Assembly: GCF_004114915.1 (NCBI RefSeq)
Contig: NZ_CP022219.1
Location: 5,238,501-5,302,500 of the forward strand
From: Bradyrhizobium guangxiense
GTDB lineage: Bacteria > Pseudomonadota > Alphaproteobacteria > Rhizobiales > Xanthobacteraceae
Length of the DNA: 64,000 nt
Direction of reading: 5' to 3'
Both the position numbers and the translations under genes were made by a program. Positions 27,320 to 35,145 of the stretch are shown here, in pieces (positions within the stretch are counted from its first letter, which is position 1; each line of letters starts with the position of its first letter). Below the pieces are notes generated by a model. The model was not told where the DNA came from, searched no databases, and worked only from the letters and a program-made list of their open reading frames with translations.

Positions 27320-27475
27320 GGCTTGCTCCGTGTGACCGGCGTCTTTTAGCGCCCGGAACGCGGCAAAGCCATGCGGATTTCGCAGGCATGAAGGGCGGGT
27401 TTGGTGCGGGATAGCGCCTCATTCTCCATCATTGCGAGGAGCCCTTGCAATGACGGTGGAAAGAGTTGGAGGTCG

Positions 27476-27733
27476 CTAATGCCTCGTCGCGGACGGATCC
27501 GGCATGTCCAGCAGCGCCTCGGTGAAGGGAAACTCCAGCACGATCTCGCCTTCGGCGTCGGTCACCTCGATCACTGCATCGAGCAGGGCGCGCTGGGTGC
27601 CCTCCGACTTCACCACCTCCAGGATCATCTGGCGGGCGACCTCCCAGGCACGATCGGGGTTGCGCAGATCCTCGCCGTCAGGATCCACGATCAATTCGTC
27701 GCCGATACGGGTGTTGAAGAAATATCTGGGCAT
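27476..27733 (-). CDS. Small conserved protein, DUF6894-like
   Basis: An 85-residue protein beginning MPRYFFNTRIGDELIVDPDGEDLRNPDRAWEVA. The opening (M-x-RYFF, then D-x-x-G-x-x-L/hydrophobic, then A-x-x-A helix) is the DUF6894 pattern, frequent in multiple copies in Bradyrhizobium. The function is unknown. It stands alone, divergent from pqqA across 265 bases. Confidence 0.7.
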   Translation of the reverse strand: MPRYFFNTRIGDELIVDPDGEDLRNPDRAWEVARQMILEVVKSEGTQRALLDAVIEVTDAEGEIVLEFPFTEALLDMPDPSATRH

Positions 27734-27998
27734 GCCTGATCCAATGGGGTCGCCTGTAGCCGATTGGAAGCCGATCTATACTCACAACTCGTTTATCCCG
27801 ACAGGGATCACGACCTATCGGCGGTTTTTGCGTCGGTCGTTCGCTCACTTTGCGGCAGCAACAAGCTTTCTTTGCACTGCAACAATTCAACCGGCCTACT
27901 ACCTAGGTCCGGGAAAATTTCACTAGCGAACTTCTGCACTCGCATTAACTTAGCGGGTGGGCGGATACGTCCGAATTCGCAGAAAATGGAGAGCCAAA

Positions 27999-28079
27999 AT
28001 GGCATGGAAAGCCCCGAAGATCGTCGAAGTGCCCTGTGGCATGGAAATCAACATGTATGTGAGCGCCACCCGCAAGTAA
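27999..28079 (+). CDS. pqqA: PQQ precursor peptide PqqA
   Basis: A 26-residue peptide too short for routine gene calling. It carries the Glu16-x-x-x-Tyr20 pair (MEINMY) that PqqE cross-links and that becomes pyrroloquinoline quinone, and ends ATRK. The ribosome site GGAGAG is 7 bases upstream of ATG 27999. It leads the pqq operon. A 130-base gap with stem-loops separates it from pqqB, which would let this substrate peptide be made in excess of the enzymes. Confidence 0.95.
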   Translation: MAWKAPKIVEVPCGMEINMYVSATRK

Positions 28080-28105
28080 GCCGGTTGGCGATCTCGCGTT
28101 CTGCG

Positions 28106-28184
28106 GCGGTGGATCTTTCGGTCACGATGCGTTTCCGAAAGAAGGAATTCTTGTCGGCAGATGCGTCGGCCTGAGATCCACCGC
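28106..28184 (+). promoter_or_regulatory. Stem-loops between pqqA and pqqB
   Basis: A long-range inverted repeat with perfect 11-base arms, GCGGTGGATCT (28106-28116) and AGATCCACCGC (28174-28184), encloses a local hairpin CTTTCGG/CCGAAAG (28115-28121 and 28135-28141). The two overlap by two bases, so their full-length forms compete. No U-run follows. Likely role, by inference: RNA processing, partial termination or protection of the pqqA message. Confidence 0.55.
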
Positions 28185-28209
28185 GCGTGTTCCCTCCAGG
28201 AGACGGATC

Positions 28210-29139
28210 ATGCTTCGCCTCGTCGTCCTGGGCGCCGCAGCCGGCGGCGGAGTTCCCCAGTGGAATTGTGGCTGCGAGGGCTGCCGGGCTGCCCGCAATG
28301 GTGGGCCTGAGCTGCACCGGACGCAGGCCTCGGTCGCCTTCAGCGGCGATGGCGAGAACTGGTTCCTGATCAACGCGTCCCCCGACCTGCGCCAGCAATT
28401 GAATGCCACCCCGCAACTGCACCCCAAGGCCGGGGTGTTGCGCCATACGCCAATTGCGGGCGTGATTTTGACCAACAGCGAAGTGGACGCGGTGGCGGGT
28501 CTGCTCTCGATGCGCGAGAGCTCGCCGTTCACGATCTATGCGCATGAGAAAGTGCTGGCGATCCTTGCCAGCAACAGCATCTTCAACGTGCTGAACGAGA
28601 AGCACGTGCGGCGCCAGCCGATTGGCATCAATGAGCCATTCGAGCCGCGTCTCGCCGACGGCGCCCGCTCCGGACTGGAGGTGCTGCCCTTCGCGGTCTC
28701 GGGCAAGTCGGCCTGGTATCTGGAAGGCAAGGCGCATCCCGGCGGCGACAGCGGCGACGGCGATACGCTGGGCCTGAAGATCACCGACAAGTCGACCGGC
28801 AAATATTTCTACTTCATCGCCGCCTGCGCCGACGTGACCGACGCGCTCAAGGCCGAGATCGACGGCGCTTCGCTCGTGTTCTTCGACGGCACGGTCTGGC
28901 GGGACGACGAGATGATCAGGGCCGGGCTCGGCCACAAGACCGGCAAGAGCATGGGCCACGTCGCGATGTCCGGCGAGGACGGCGCAATTGCGCGGCTGGC
29001 CGATCTCACGCTCGACAGGAAGATATTTCTGCATATCAATAACTCGAACCCGGCGCTGCTGCCTGCCTCGCACGAGCGCAAGGCCGCCGAGGCGGCGGGC
29101 TGGCAGATACCGGCGGATGGAACGGAGATCGTGCTGTGA
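28210..29139 (+). CDS. pqqB: PQQ biosynthesis protein PqqB
   Basis: A 309-residue metallo-beta-lactamase-fold protein. The family start LRLVVLGAAAGGGVPQWNCGCEGCRAAR includes the C-x-C-x-x-C zinc site. Further family blocks are ILTNSEVDAVAGLLSMRE, KSMGHVAMSGEDGA and IFLHINNSNPALLP. PqqB hydroxylates a tyrosine-derived intermediate late in PQQ formation. A GGAG ribosome site precedes ATG 28210. The stop overlaps the pqqC start by 4 bases. Confidence 0.95.
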   Translation: MLRLVVLGAAAGGGVPQWNCGCEGCRAARNGGPELHRTQASVAFSGDGENWFLINASPDLRQQLNATPQLHPKAGVLRHTPIAGVILTNSEVDAVAGLLSMRESSPFTIYAHEKVLAILASNSIFNVLNEKHVRRQPIGINEPFEPRLADGARSGLEVLPFAVSGKSAWYLEGKAHPGGDSGDGDTLGLKITDKSTGKYFYFIAACADVTDALKAEIDGASLVFFDGTVWRDDEMIRAGLGHKTGKSMGHVAMSGEDGAIARLADLTLDRKIFLHINNSNPALLPASHERKAAEAAGWQIPADGTEIVL

Positions 29140-29915
29140 ATACGGCGTCAATGACTGGAATGACTGCACTCTCGATCGGCAAGGACTTGAAGCTCAACTC
29201 GGCCGAGGAGCTCGAGGCTACGCTGCGCCATATCGGGGCCACGCGCTATCACAGCCTGCACCCGTTCCATAAGCTGCTGCATGGCGGCAAGCTGAACAAG
29301 GGCCAGGTGCAGGCTTGGGCGCTGAACCGCTACTATTACCAGAGCACGATTCCGATCAAGGACGCGGTGGTGATCTCGCGCTTCCGCGATCGCGCCACGC
29401 GCCTGGAATGGCGCCACCGCATCGAGGACCATGACGGAGACGTCGGGGCCGAAGGCGGCATCGAGCGCTGGATCAAGCTGACCGAAGGCCTCGGCCTCGA
29501 CACGGCTTACGTGGAATCCACCGAAGGCATCTTGCCGGCGACGCGCTTTGCAGTGGAAGCCTACGTGCATTACTGCCGCGAGAAGAGCCCGCTGGAGGCG
29601 ATCGCCTCCTCGCTCACCGAGCTGTTCGCGCCGAGCATCCATGAGGAGCGCATCGCCGGCATGTTGCAGCACTACGATTTCGTCAATCCCGACACCATGA
29701 GCTATTTCAAGCGCCGCCTGACGCAGGCACCGCGCGATGCCAATTTCGCGCTTGATTACGTCAAGACGCACGCCACGACGCCGGAGCAGCGCGCCCAGGT
29801 GTGCAACGCGCTGATCTTCAAGACCAACGTGCTGTGGGTGCAGCTCGACGCGCTCCAGCACGCCTATGTCGAGGGCCACATTCCGCCGGGCGCGTTCGTG
29901 CCCAAAGAAAACTAA
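29136..29915 (+). CDS. pqqC: Pyrroloquinoline-quinone synthase PqqC
   Basis: A 259-residue protein of the TenA-like helical fold. Typical blocks are RYHSLHPFHKLLHGGKLNKGQVQAWALNRYYYQ, EWRHRIEDHDGD and VEAYVHYCREKSPLEAIASSLTELFAPSI, covering the active-site His, Arg and Tyr residues. It performs the last ring closure and oxidation of PQQ with O2 and no cofactor. The start is given as GTG 29136 overlapping pqqB (GTGA); ATG at 29151 or 29160 would shorten it by 5 or 8 residues. Confidence 0.95.
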   Translation: MNTASMTGMTALSIGKDLKLNSAEELEATLRHIGATRYHSLHPFHKLLHGGKLNKGQVQAWALNRYYYQSTIPIKDAVVISRFRDRATRLEWRHRIEDHDGDVGAEGGIERWIKLTEGLGLDTAYVESTEGILPATRFAVEAYVHYCREKSPLEAIASSLTELFAPSIHEERIAGMLQHYDFVNPDTMSYFKRRLTQAPRDANFALDYVKTHATTPEQRAQVCNALIFKTNVLWVQLDALQHAYVEGHIPPGAFVPKEN

Positions 29916-29940
29916 GAAGGCGAATTGAAGGACGAGGGCA

Positions 29941-30252
29941 ATGGCCGGGCCGCGGAACATCAGCGTCAGCGAGGCGAGCCGCCCCGTGCTGCCGCGGCAT
30001 GCCAAGCTGAAATATGACGAGACGCGGAAGGTCTGGGTAATCCTGGCGCCGGAACGGGTGCTGGCGCCGGACGAGATCGCGGTCGAGGTGCTGCAGCTCT
30101 GCGACGGCAAGCGCAGCGTCGGCGACGTGTCCGACCAGCTGGCGGCGAAATACGCGGCGCCCCGCGAGGCGATCCTCGCCGACGTCATCGTCATGCTGCA
30201 GGACCTCGCCGACAAGGGCTTTCTCACCGAGATCAGGGAGAAGACGCCATGA
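29941..30252 (+). CDS. pqqD: PqqA-binding chaperone PqqD
   Basis: A 103-residue RiPP-recognition protein. The family core LPRHAKLKYDETRKVWVILAPERVLAPDE and the three-helix part VEVLQLCDGKRSVGDVSDQLAAKY are present. It delivers PqqA to the radical SAM enzyme PqqE. The ribosome site GAGG lies before ATG 29941, and its stop overlaps the pqqE ATG (ATGA), so D and E are coupled as in other pqq operons. Confidence 0.94.
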   Translation: MAGPRNISVSEASRPVLPRHAKLKYDETRKVWVILAPERVLAPDEIAVEVLQLCDGKRSVGDVSDQLAAKYAAPREAILADVIVMLQDLADKGFLTEIREKTP

Positions 30253-31442
30253 GCGACGTGCTCCCAAACATCCCGCCCGAAACCAGCGACAGCCTCGCGG
30301 TGCTGGAGAAGCAGCGCTCGACGGCGGAGACCTTCGGCATTCCGCTGGCGGTGCTGCTTGAGATCACGCATCGCTGTCCGCTGCAGTGCCCCTATTGCTC
30401 CAACCCGGTCGAGCTCGACCGCTCGGGCAAAGAGCTGACCACCGAGGAATGGAAGAGGGTCTTGAGCGAGCTTGCCGAGATCGGCGTCTTGCAGGTGCAT
30501 TTCTCCGGCGGCGAGCCGACGGCGCGCAAGGACCTCGTCGACCTCGTCAAGCATGCCAGCGACGTCGGCCTCTACACCAACCTCATCACCTCGGCCGTGC
30601 TGCTGACGCGAGAGAAGCTCAGCGAGCTCGCAGATGCCGGGCTCTGCCATGTGCAGATCTCTTTCCAGGGCATCGAGGAAGGCCTCGCCGATCGCGTCGC
30701 CGGCTACAAAGGCGGCCACCGCAAGAAGCTCGAGGTGGCGAAATGGACGCGCGAGCTCGATCTGCCGCTCACCGTGAACGCGGTGATGCACCGGCAGAAC
30801 CTGCACCAACTCCCGGACATCATCCAGATGGCCATCGATCTCGACGCCGACCGGCTGGAGGTCGCCAATGTGCAATATTACGGCTGGGCGCTGAAGAACC
30901 GCGCGGCGCTGATGCCGACTGTGGCGCAGCTCGACGAGTGCACCGCCATTGTCGAGGCGGCACGGGAGCGGCTGAAGGGCCGGCTGACCATCGACTACGT
31001 CGTCCCCGATTATTACGCGTTGCGGCCGAAGAAATGCATGGGCGGCTGGGGCCGGCAGTTCTTCAACATCTCGCCCGCCGGCAAGGTGCTGCCCTGCCAC
31101 GCCGCGGAGAGCATCACCGGGCTCGCGTTCGAATCCGTGCGCTCCAACCATTCGATCGCCTGGATCTGGCAGAACTCGGAGGCCTTCAACCGCTATCGCG
31201 GCACCGGCTGGATGAAGGAGCCGTGCAAATCTTGCGAATTCCGCGAGATCGATTTCGGCGGCTGCCGCTGCCAGGCCTTCGCGCTGACCGGGGACGCCGC
31301 CAACACCGATCCGGCCTGCGCGCTGTCGCCGCTGCACGAGACCATCTTCAAGCAGGCGGAAGCCGAGGCCGAGGGCGAGACCAACCGCTTCCTCTATCGC
31401 AACTTCGCCGGTGGCACCCTGGAATCCGAGAATGGCGCCTGA
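30249..31442 (+). CDS. pqqE: PqqA peptide cyclase PqqE (radical SAM)
   Basis: A 397-residue radical SAM/SPASM enzyme. The cluster motif CPLQCPYC (Cys43, Cys47, Cys50) binds the SAM-cleaving [4Fe-4S], followed by FSGGEPTARKDL for SAM binding. The C-terminal SPASM Cys set is seen in KKCMGGWG, GKVLPCHAAES, EPCKSCEFREIDFGGCRCQAF and DPACALSPLH. It forms the C-C bond between Glu16 and Tyr20 of PqqA. The last 11 bases overlap the next gene. Confidence 0.95.
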   Translation: MSDVLPNIPPETSDSLAVLEKQRSTAETFGIPLAVLLEITHRCPLQCPYCSNPVELDRSGKELTTEEWKRVLSELAEIGVLQVHFSGGEPTARKDLVDLVKHASDVGLYTNLITSAVLLTREKLSELADAGLCHVQISFQGIEEGLADRVAGYKGGHRKKLEVAKWTRELDLPLTVNAVMHRQNLHQLPDIIQMAIDLDADRLEVANVQYYGWALKNRAALMPTVAQLDECTAIVEAARERLKGRLTIDYVVPDYYALRPKKCMGGWGRQFFNISPAGKVLPCHAAESITGLAFESVRSNHSIAWIWQNSEAFNRYRGTGWMKEPCKSCEFREIDFGGCRCQAFALTGDAANTDPACALSPLHETIFKQAEAEAEGETNRFLYRNFAGGTLESENGA

Positions 31443-32418
31443 CGCCGACGCCGGCACAGCGGCGAGACGCGCCGATCCCTTTGCGCCGCTGACCTCCGAC
31501 ATGCTCGACGTCGGCGACGGCCATGAGCTCTATGTCGAAAGCGTCGGCCGCAGCGACGGCATCCCCGCGATCTATCTGCACGGCGGACCCGGCAGCGGCT
31601 GCCAGCCGGACCATCGCCGGCTGTTCGATCCCGAGCGGATGCATGCGGTGTTGTTCGACCAGCGCGGCTGCGGCCGGAGCCGGCCGAAGGGATCGCGCGC
31701 GCACAACACCACGGCGCATCTGATCGCGGACATGGAGAAGATCCGCGAGAAATTCGGCTTCGAACGCTGGATGATGGTTGGCGGCTCCTGGGGCGCCACG
31801 CTGGCGCTGGCGTACGCGCAGACGCATCCCGAGCGTGTCTCCGGCATTGCGCTGCGCGCGACGTTCCTCGGCACGCGGGCGGAGGTCGAGACCGCCTTCA
31901 CGGGTCGCCTGCAGCAATTCTACCCCGCACTCTACGAGGATTTTCTGAGCGTGCTGCCGCCTGAGGAGCGCGCGCAGCCGGTGGAAGCCTACTATCGCCG
32001 CATCCTCGATGCCGATCCTGCCGTCCACGGACCTGCGGCGCGGGCCTGGCACGACACCGAGCGCGCGCTGTCGGAGCACAAGGCGGGCAAGACGCGGCTC
32101 GACCTCGCCTCACTGAATGTGTGGCGCACGCTGCCGGCGACGCCGTTCATGGAGGCGCATTATTTCGTCAACAATTCCTTCATGGGCGAAGACCAGTTGT
32201 TGCGAGACGCCGAGCGCCTTGCCGGCATTCCCGGCATTATCGTGCAGGGCCGCTACGATCTGCTGTGTCCGCCGCAGACGTCCGACGCACTCGCGAAAGT
32301 TTGGCCGGGTTCCGAGCTTCGCATCGTGGAAGAAGCCGGACATTCGCTCTATGATGCCGGCGTGAGGGATGCGGTGATGAAATCGATCGCCGACCTCGCA
32401 TCGAAGATCGGGCGATAA
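31432..32418 (+). CDS. pip: Prolyl-iminopeptidase-like alpha/beta hydrolase (S33) in the pqq run
   Basis: A 328-residue protein. The oxyanion loop HGGPGSG (50-56), nucleophile elbow GGSWGA with Ser119, the Asp in QGRYDLLCPP and the His in EEAGHSLYD make a complete Ser-Asp-His triad of the proline iminopeptidase type. Family members release N-terminal proline from peptides. The ATG at 31432 lies inside the end of pqqE, so it is translationally linked to the operon. Processing of the PqqA leader or cross-linked product needs proteases that vary between species; a role here is inference. It may instead be a bystander housekeeping peptidase. Confidence 0.88.
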   Translation: MAPDADAGTAARRADPFAPLTSDMLDVGDGHELYVESVGRSDGIPAIYLHGGPGSGCQPDHRRLFDPERMHAVLFDQRGCGRSRPKGSRAHNTTAHLIADMEKIREKFGFERWMMVGGSWGATLALAYAQTHPERVSGIALRATFLGTRAEVETAFTGRLQQFYPALYEDFLSVLPPEERAQPVEAYYRRILDADPAVHGPAARAWHDTERALSEHKAGKTRLDLASLNVWRTLPATPFMEAHYFVNNSFMGEDQLLRDAERLAGIPGIIVQGRYDLLCPPQTSDALAKVWPGSELRIVEEAGHSLYDAGVRDAVMKSIADLASKIGR

Positions 32419-32431
32419 GGGGACAAGAAAA

Positions 32432-33109
32432 ATGCCGCTCGCCGGGAAGGGCATGCTGCTGACGTCGATGAACATCGACGCGGCCGACGAGGCCGATTTC
32501 AACCGCTGGTACGATCGCGAGCATCTGGAAGAGCGCGTCGCGATCGAGGGCTTCCTGGAAGCGCGGCGCTATGTCGCGCATGCCGCCAATCCCAAATATC
32601 TCTCGCTGTACTCGACCGAAACGCTCGACGTGCTCGACAGCCCCGCTTACCGCGCGCGTCTGGCCAACCAGACCGAATGGTCGCGGCGGAGCATGGCGCA
32701 TTTCAAGGACATGCTGCGCGTGGTCGCGCGCATCACCATCAGCAAGGGCACCGGCCGCGGCGCAGCGCTCGGGCTCGTGCGGCTGCGCCCCACGCCGGAC
32801 AACGCGGGCGCATGGCGTGACGCACTGCAAGAAAAGCTGGCACCGCAGGACCGCGACGGCCTCATCTCGATGCATCTGCTCGAAAGCGAGCCGGAATTGT
32901 CTGGCGCGACGGCGGACATTCCGGCGGTGCGCAACGAAGGCGCGCGCGACTGGTTCGTGCTGATCGACGGCACGCATGTCGGCGCGGTCTCGGCCGTGAT
33001 CGCCGAACGCTTCACCGGACCTGCCGCCGCGCCCTTCCCGCTCCCGGTCTCCGTCGGCACCTACTGCCTGATGTGGGACCTGGCGAAGAGCGACATCGCG
33101 CGCAACTGA
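32432..33109 (+). CDS. Hypothetical protein, probable dimeric alpha/beta barrel
   Basis: A 225-residue cytoplasmic protein with an AAGGGGAC ribosome site. The N-terminal half (LLTSMNIDAADEADFNRWYDREHLEERVAIEGFLEARRYVA) has the strand-helix-strand pattern and the WYDxEHL block of ferredoxin-like dimeric barrels such as EthD or DUF4286 relatives. The second half (about 110-215) seems to repeat the fold. No catalytic residues can be named. It follows the peptidase by 13 bases and is probably the last gene in the pqq transcript; no role in PQQ synthesis is known to me. Confidence 0.65.
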   Translation: MPLAGKGMLLTSMNIDAADEADFNRWYDREHLEERVAIEGFLEARRYVAHAANPKYLSLYSTETLDVLDSPAYRARLANQTEWSRRSMAHFKDMLRVVARITISKGTGRGAALGLVRLRPTPDNAGAWRDALQEKLAPQDRDGLISMHLLESEPELSGATADIPAVRNEGARDWFVLIDGTHVGAVSAVIAERFTGPAAAPFPLPVSVGTYCLMWDLAKSDIARN

Positions 33110-33222
33110 CGCGCTCGCACGCATCGCAACATGCTGCACCGCACGCACATTGCGCGCGCCGTTAATGCTGTGTGCGCGTGGCTCCCATGAAAGCGAGGAC
33201 ATCCACAAATTTGCCGTTGTAC

Positions 33223-33239
33223 TTGGGAATGGTTCTAAT
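33223..33239. promoter_or_regulatory. Possible Irr (ICE-type) binding site
   Basis: TTGGGAA-TGG-TTCTAAT matches 11 of 14 arm positions of the ICE palindrome I recall for alphaproteobacterial Irr (TTTAGAA-N3-TTCTAAA), with the same 3-base centre. It lies 107 bases before an operon for Fe-S enzymes. One weak half and no clear promoter hexamers keep this tentative. The rest of 33110-33345 holds no gene. Confidence 0.3.
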
Positions 33240-33345
33240 AAGCTAACCCAATGACGTCATTCAGAAACCAGATCGACGCGCGTTAAGCGTCCGCCAAGCT
33301 CAAAAGAGGCCGCCGGGTCTTTGGGCCTGCGCGGACAGGGTAGGA

Positions 33346-35145
33346 ATGAAACCGACCGATATCGCGGCCCCCGACTACTTTCACAAAGTGGTCGATTGCC
33401 AATGGGCCTGTCCTGCGCACACCCCGGTTCCCGAATACATCCGACTGATCGCACAGGGCCGCTACAGCGACGCCTACATGATCAATTGGAAATCGAACGT
33501 GTTTCCCGGAATTCTGGGACGCACCTGCGATCGCCCCTGCGAGCCGGCGTGCCGGCGCGGACGCGTCGAGGAAAATCCCGTCGCGATCTGCCGCCTCAAG
33601 CGCGTCGCCGCCGACTTCAAGGACAACATCAAGCAGCGCCTGCCCAAGCCCGGTCCGAAGAACGGCAAACGCGTCGCGCTGGTCGGCGGCGGGCCCGCTT
33701 CGCTGACGGTGGCGCGCGATCTCGCGCCGCTCGGCTATCACTGCACGGTGTTCGATGCCGATCCGGAAGCCGGCGGCATGATGCGCACGCAGATCCCGAA
33801 ATTCCGCCTGCCCAATTCCGTGATCGACGAGGAGACCGGCTACATCCTGAATCTCGGGGTCGAGTTCAAAGGCGGCCACCGCGTCGACAGCATGAAGGGT
33901 CTGCTCGCGGAGAAATACGACGCGATCTTCGTCGGCTCCGGCGCGCCGCGCGGCCGCGAGCTCGACATTCCCGGCCGGAAAGAGGCAGCCGCGAACATCC
34001 ATATCGGCATCGAATGGCTGGCCAACGTGTCATTTGGCCATACCGATAAGATCGGCAAGCGCGTCATCGTGCTTGGCGGCGGCAACACCGCGATGGATTG
34101 CTGCCGCACCGCGCGCCGGCTCGGCGGCGAGGACGTCAAGGTCGTCGTGCGCTCCGGCTTCGAGGAGATGAAGGCCTCGCCCTGGGAGAAGGAGGACGCG
34201 ATCCACGAGGACATTCCGATCCTCAACTTCCTCGTTCCCGTCGCCTTCCTCCACGACAACGGCAAGCTCACCGGCATCACCTTCCAGAAAGTGAAGGCCG
34301 AATACGATGCCAAGGGCCGCCGCAACCTCGTTCCCTCCGGCGAGCCGGACCAGACCTTCGAATGCGACGACGTGCTGGTCGCGGTCGGCCAGGAGAATGC
34401 CTTCCCCTGGATCGAGCAGGATTGCGGCATCGAGTTCGACAAATGGCACATGCCCAAGGTCGATCCCAAGACATTCGTCTCGACCAACCCGAAGGTCTTC
34501 TTCGGCGGCGATGCTGCGTTCGGCCCCAAGAACATCATCTGGGCGGTCGCGCACGGCCATGACGCCGCGCTGTCCATCCACAAGATGCTGTCGGGCGAGG
34601 ACATCACCGAGCGCCCGCTGCCCGACGTGGAGGTCTCATCGCAGAAGATGGGCATCCACGAATGGAGTTATGACAACGACATCTCCAACGACAAGCGCTA
34701 CAAGGTGCCGCATCGCGACAAGGTGATCGCGCTGAAGGACATCCGCGCTGAAGTCGAGCTCGGCTATGACGTCAAGCTCGCGCTCGGCGAGGCGCATCGC
34801 TGCCTGAACTGCGACGTGCAGACCGTGTTCTCGACCTCGCTTTGCATCGAGTGCGACGCCTGCGCCGACATCTGCCCGATGGATTGCATCACCTTCACCG
34901 CCAATGGCGAGGAAAACGATCTGCGCCAGCGGCTGAAGGCGCCCTCCGCGCATCCGGATCAGGACCTCTACGTCTCCTCGGATCTAAAAACCGGACGGGT
35001 GATGGTCAAGGACGAGGACGTCTGTCTGCATTGCGGGCTGTGCGCCGAGCGCTGTCCCACCGGCGCCTGGGACATGCAGAAATATTTCATCGAGATGACT
35101 CACGCAGGTTCGACATGTCCGACAAGAAGCCGATCAGCAGCGTAA
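33346..35145 (+). CDS. GltD-like FAD/NAD(P) oxidoreductase with C-terminal 2[4Fe-4S] ferredoxin domain
   Basis: A 599-residue electron-transfer protein. The N-terminal Cys-rich helical domain (Cys18, Cys22, then CDRPCEPAC at 61-69) resembles that of glutamate synthase small subunit. The FAD loop GGGPAS (114-119) and NAD(P)H loop VLGGGNTAMDCCRTARRL follow, with the closing FAD block FFGGDAAFGPKNIIWAVAHGHDAA. The C-terminus adds two 4Fe-4S motifs, Cys500/503/506/510 and Cys560/563/566/570. The architecture suits passing electrons between NAD(P)H and low-potential clusters. The next gene starts 31 bases before this one ends, so it is most likely the dedicated partner of the 2-oxoacid oxidoreductase. 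Confidence 0.88.
   Translation: MKPTDIAAPDYFHKVVDCQWACPAHTPVPEYIRLIAQGRYSDAYMINWKSNVFPGILGRTCDRPCEPACRRGRVEENPVAICRLKRVAADFKDNIKQRLPKPGPKNGKRVALVGGGPASLTVARDLAPLGYHCTVFDADPEAGGMMRTQIPKFRLPNSVIDEETGYILNLGVEFKGGHRVDSMKGLLAEKYDAIFVGSGAPRGRELDIPGRKEAAANIHIGIEWLANVSFGHTDKIGKRVIVLGGGNTAMDCCRTARRLGGEDVKVVVRSGFEEMKASPWEKEDAIHEDIPILNFLVPVAFLHDNGKLTGITFQKVKAEYDAKGRRNLVPSGEPDQTFECDDVLVAVGQENAFPWIEQDCGIEFDKWHMPKVDPKTFVSTNPKVFFGGDAAFGPKNIIWAVAHGHDAALSIHKMLSGEDITERPLPDVEVSSQKMGIHEWSYDNDISNDKRYKVPHRDKVIALKDIRAEVELGYDVKLALGEAHRCLNCDVQTVFSTSLCIECDACADICPMDCITFTANGEENDLRQRLKAPSAHPDQDLYVSSDLKTGRVMVKDEDVCLHCGLCAERCPTGAWDMQKYFIEMTHAGSTCPTRSRSAA

Noticed and set aside
27734..27998. Sigma-70 hexamers before pqqA (TTGCAC near 27865)
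   Set aside because: The -10 candidates at the right distance are poor; no promoter is claimed.
29148..31502. A 784-codon minus-strand frame over pqqC-pqqE
   Set aside because: The opposite strand encodes three unmistakable pqq genes; this frame has no recognisable domain.
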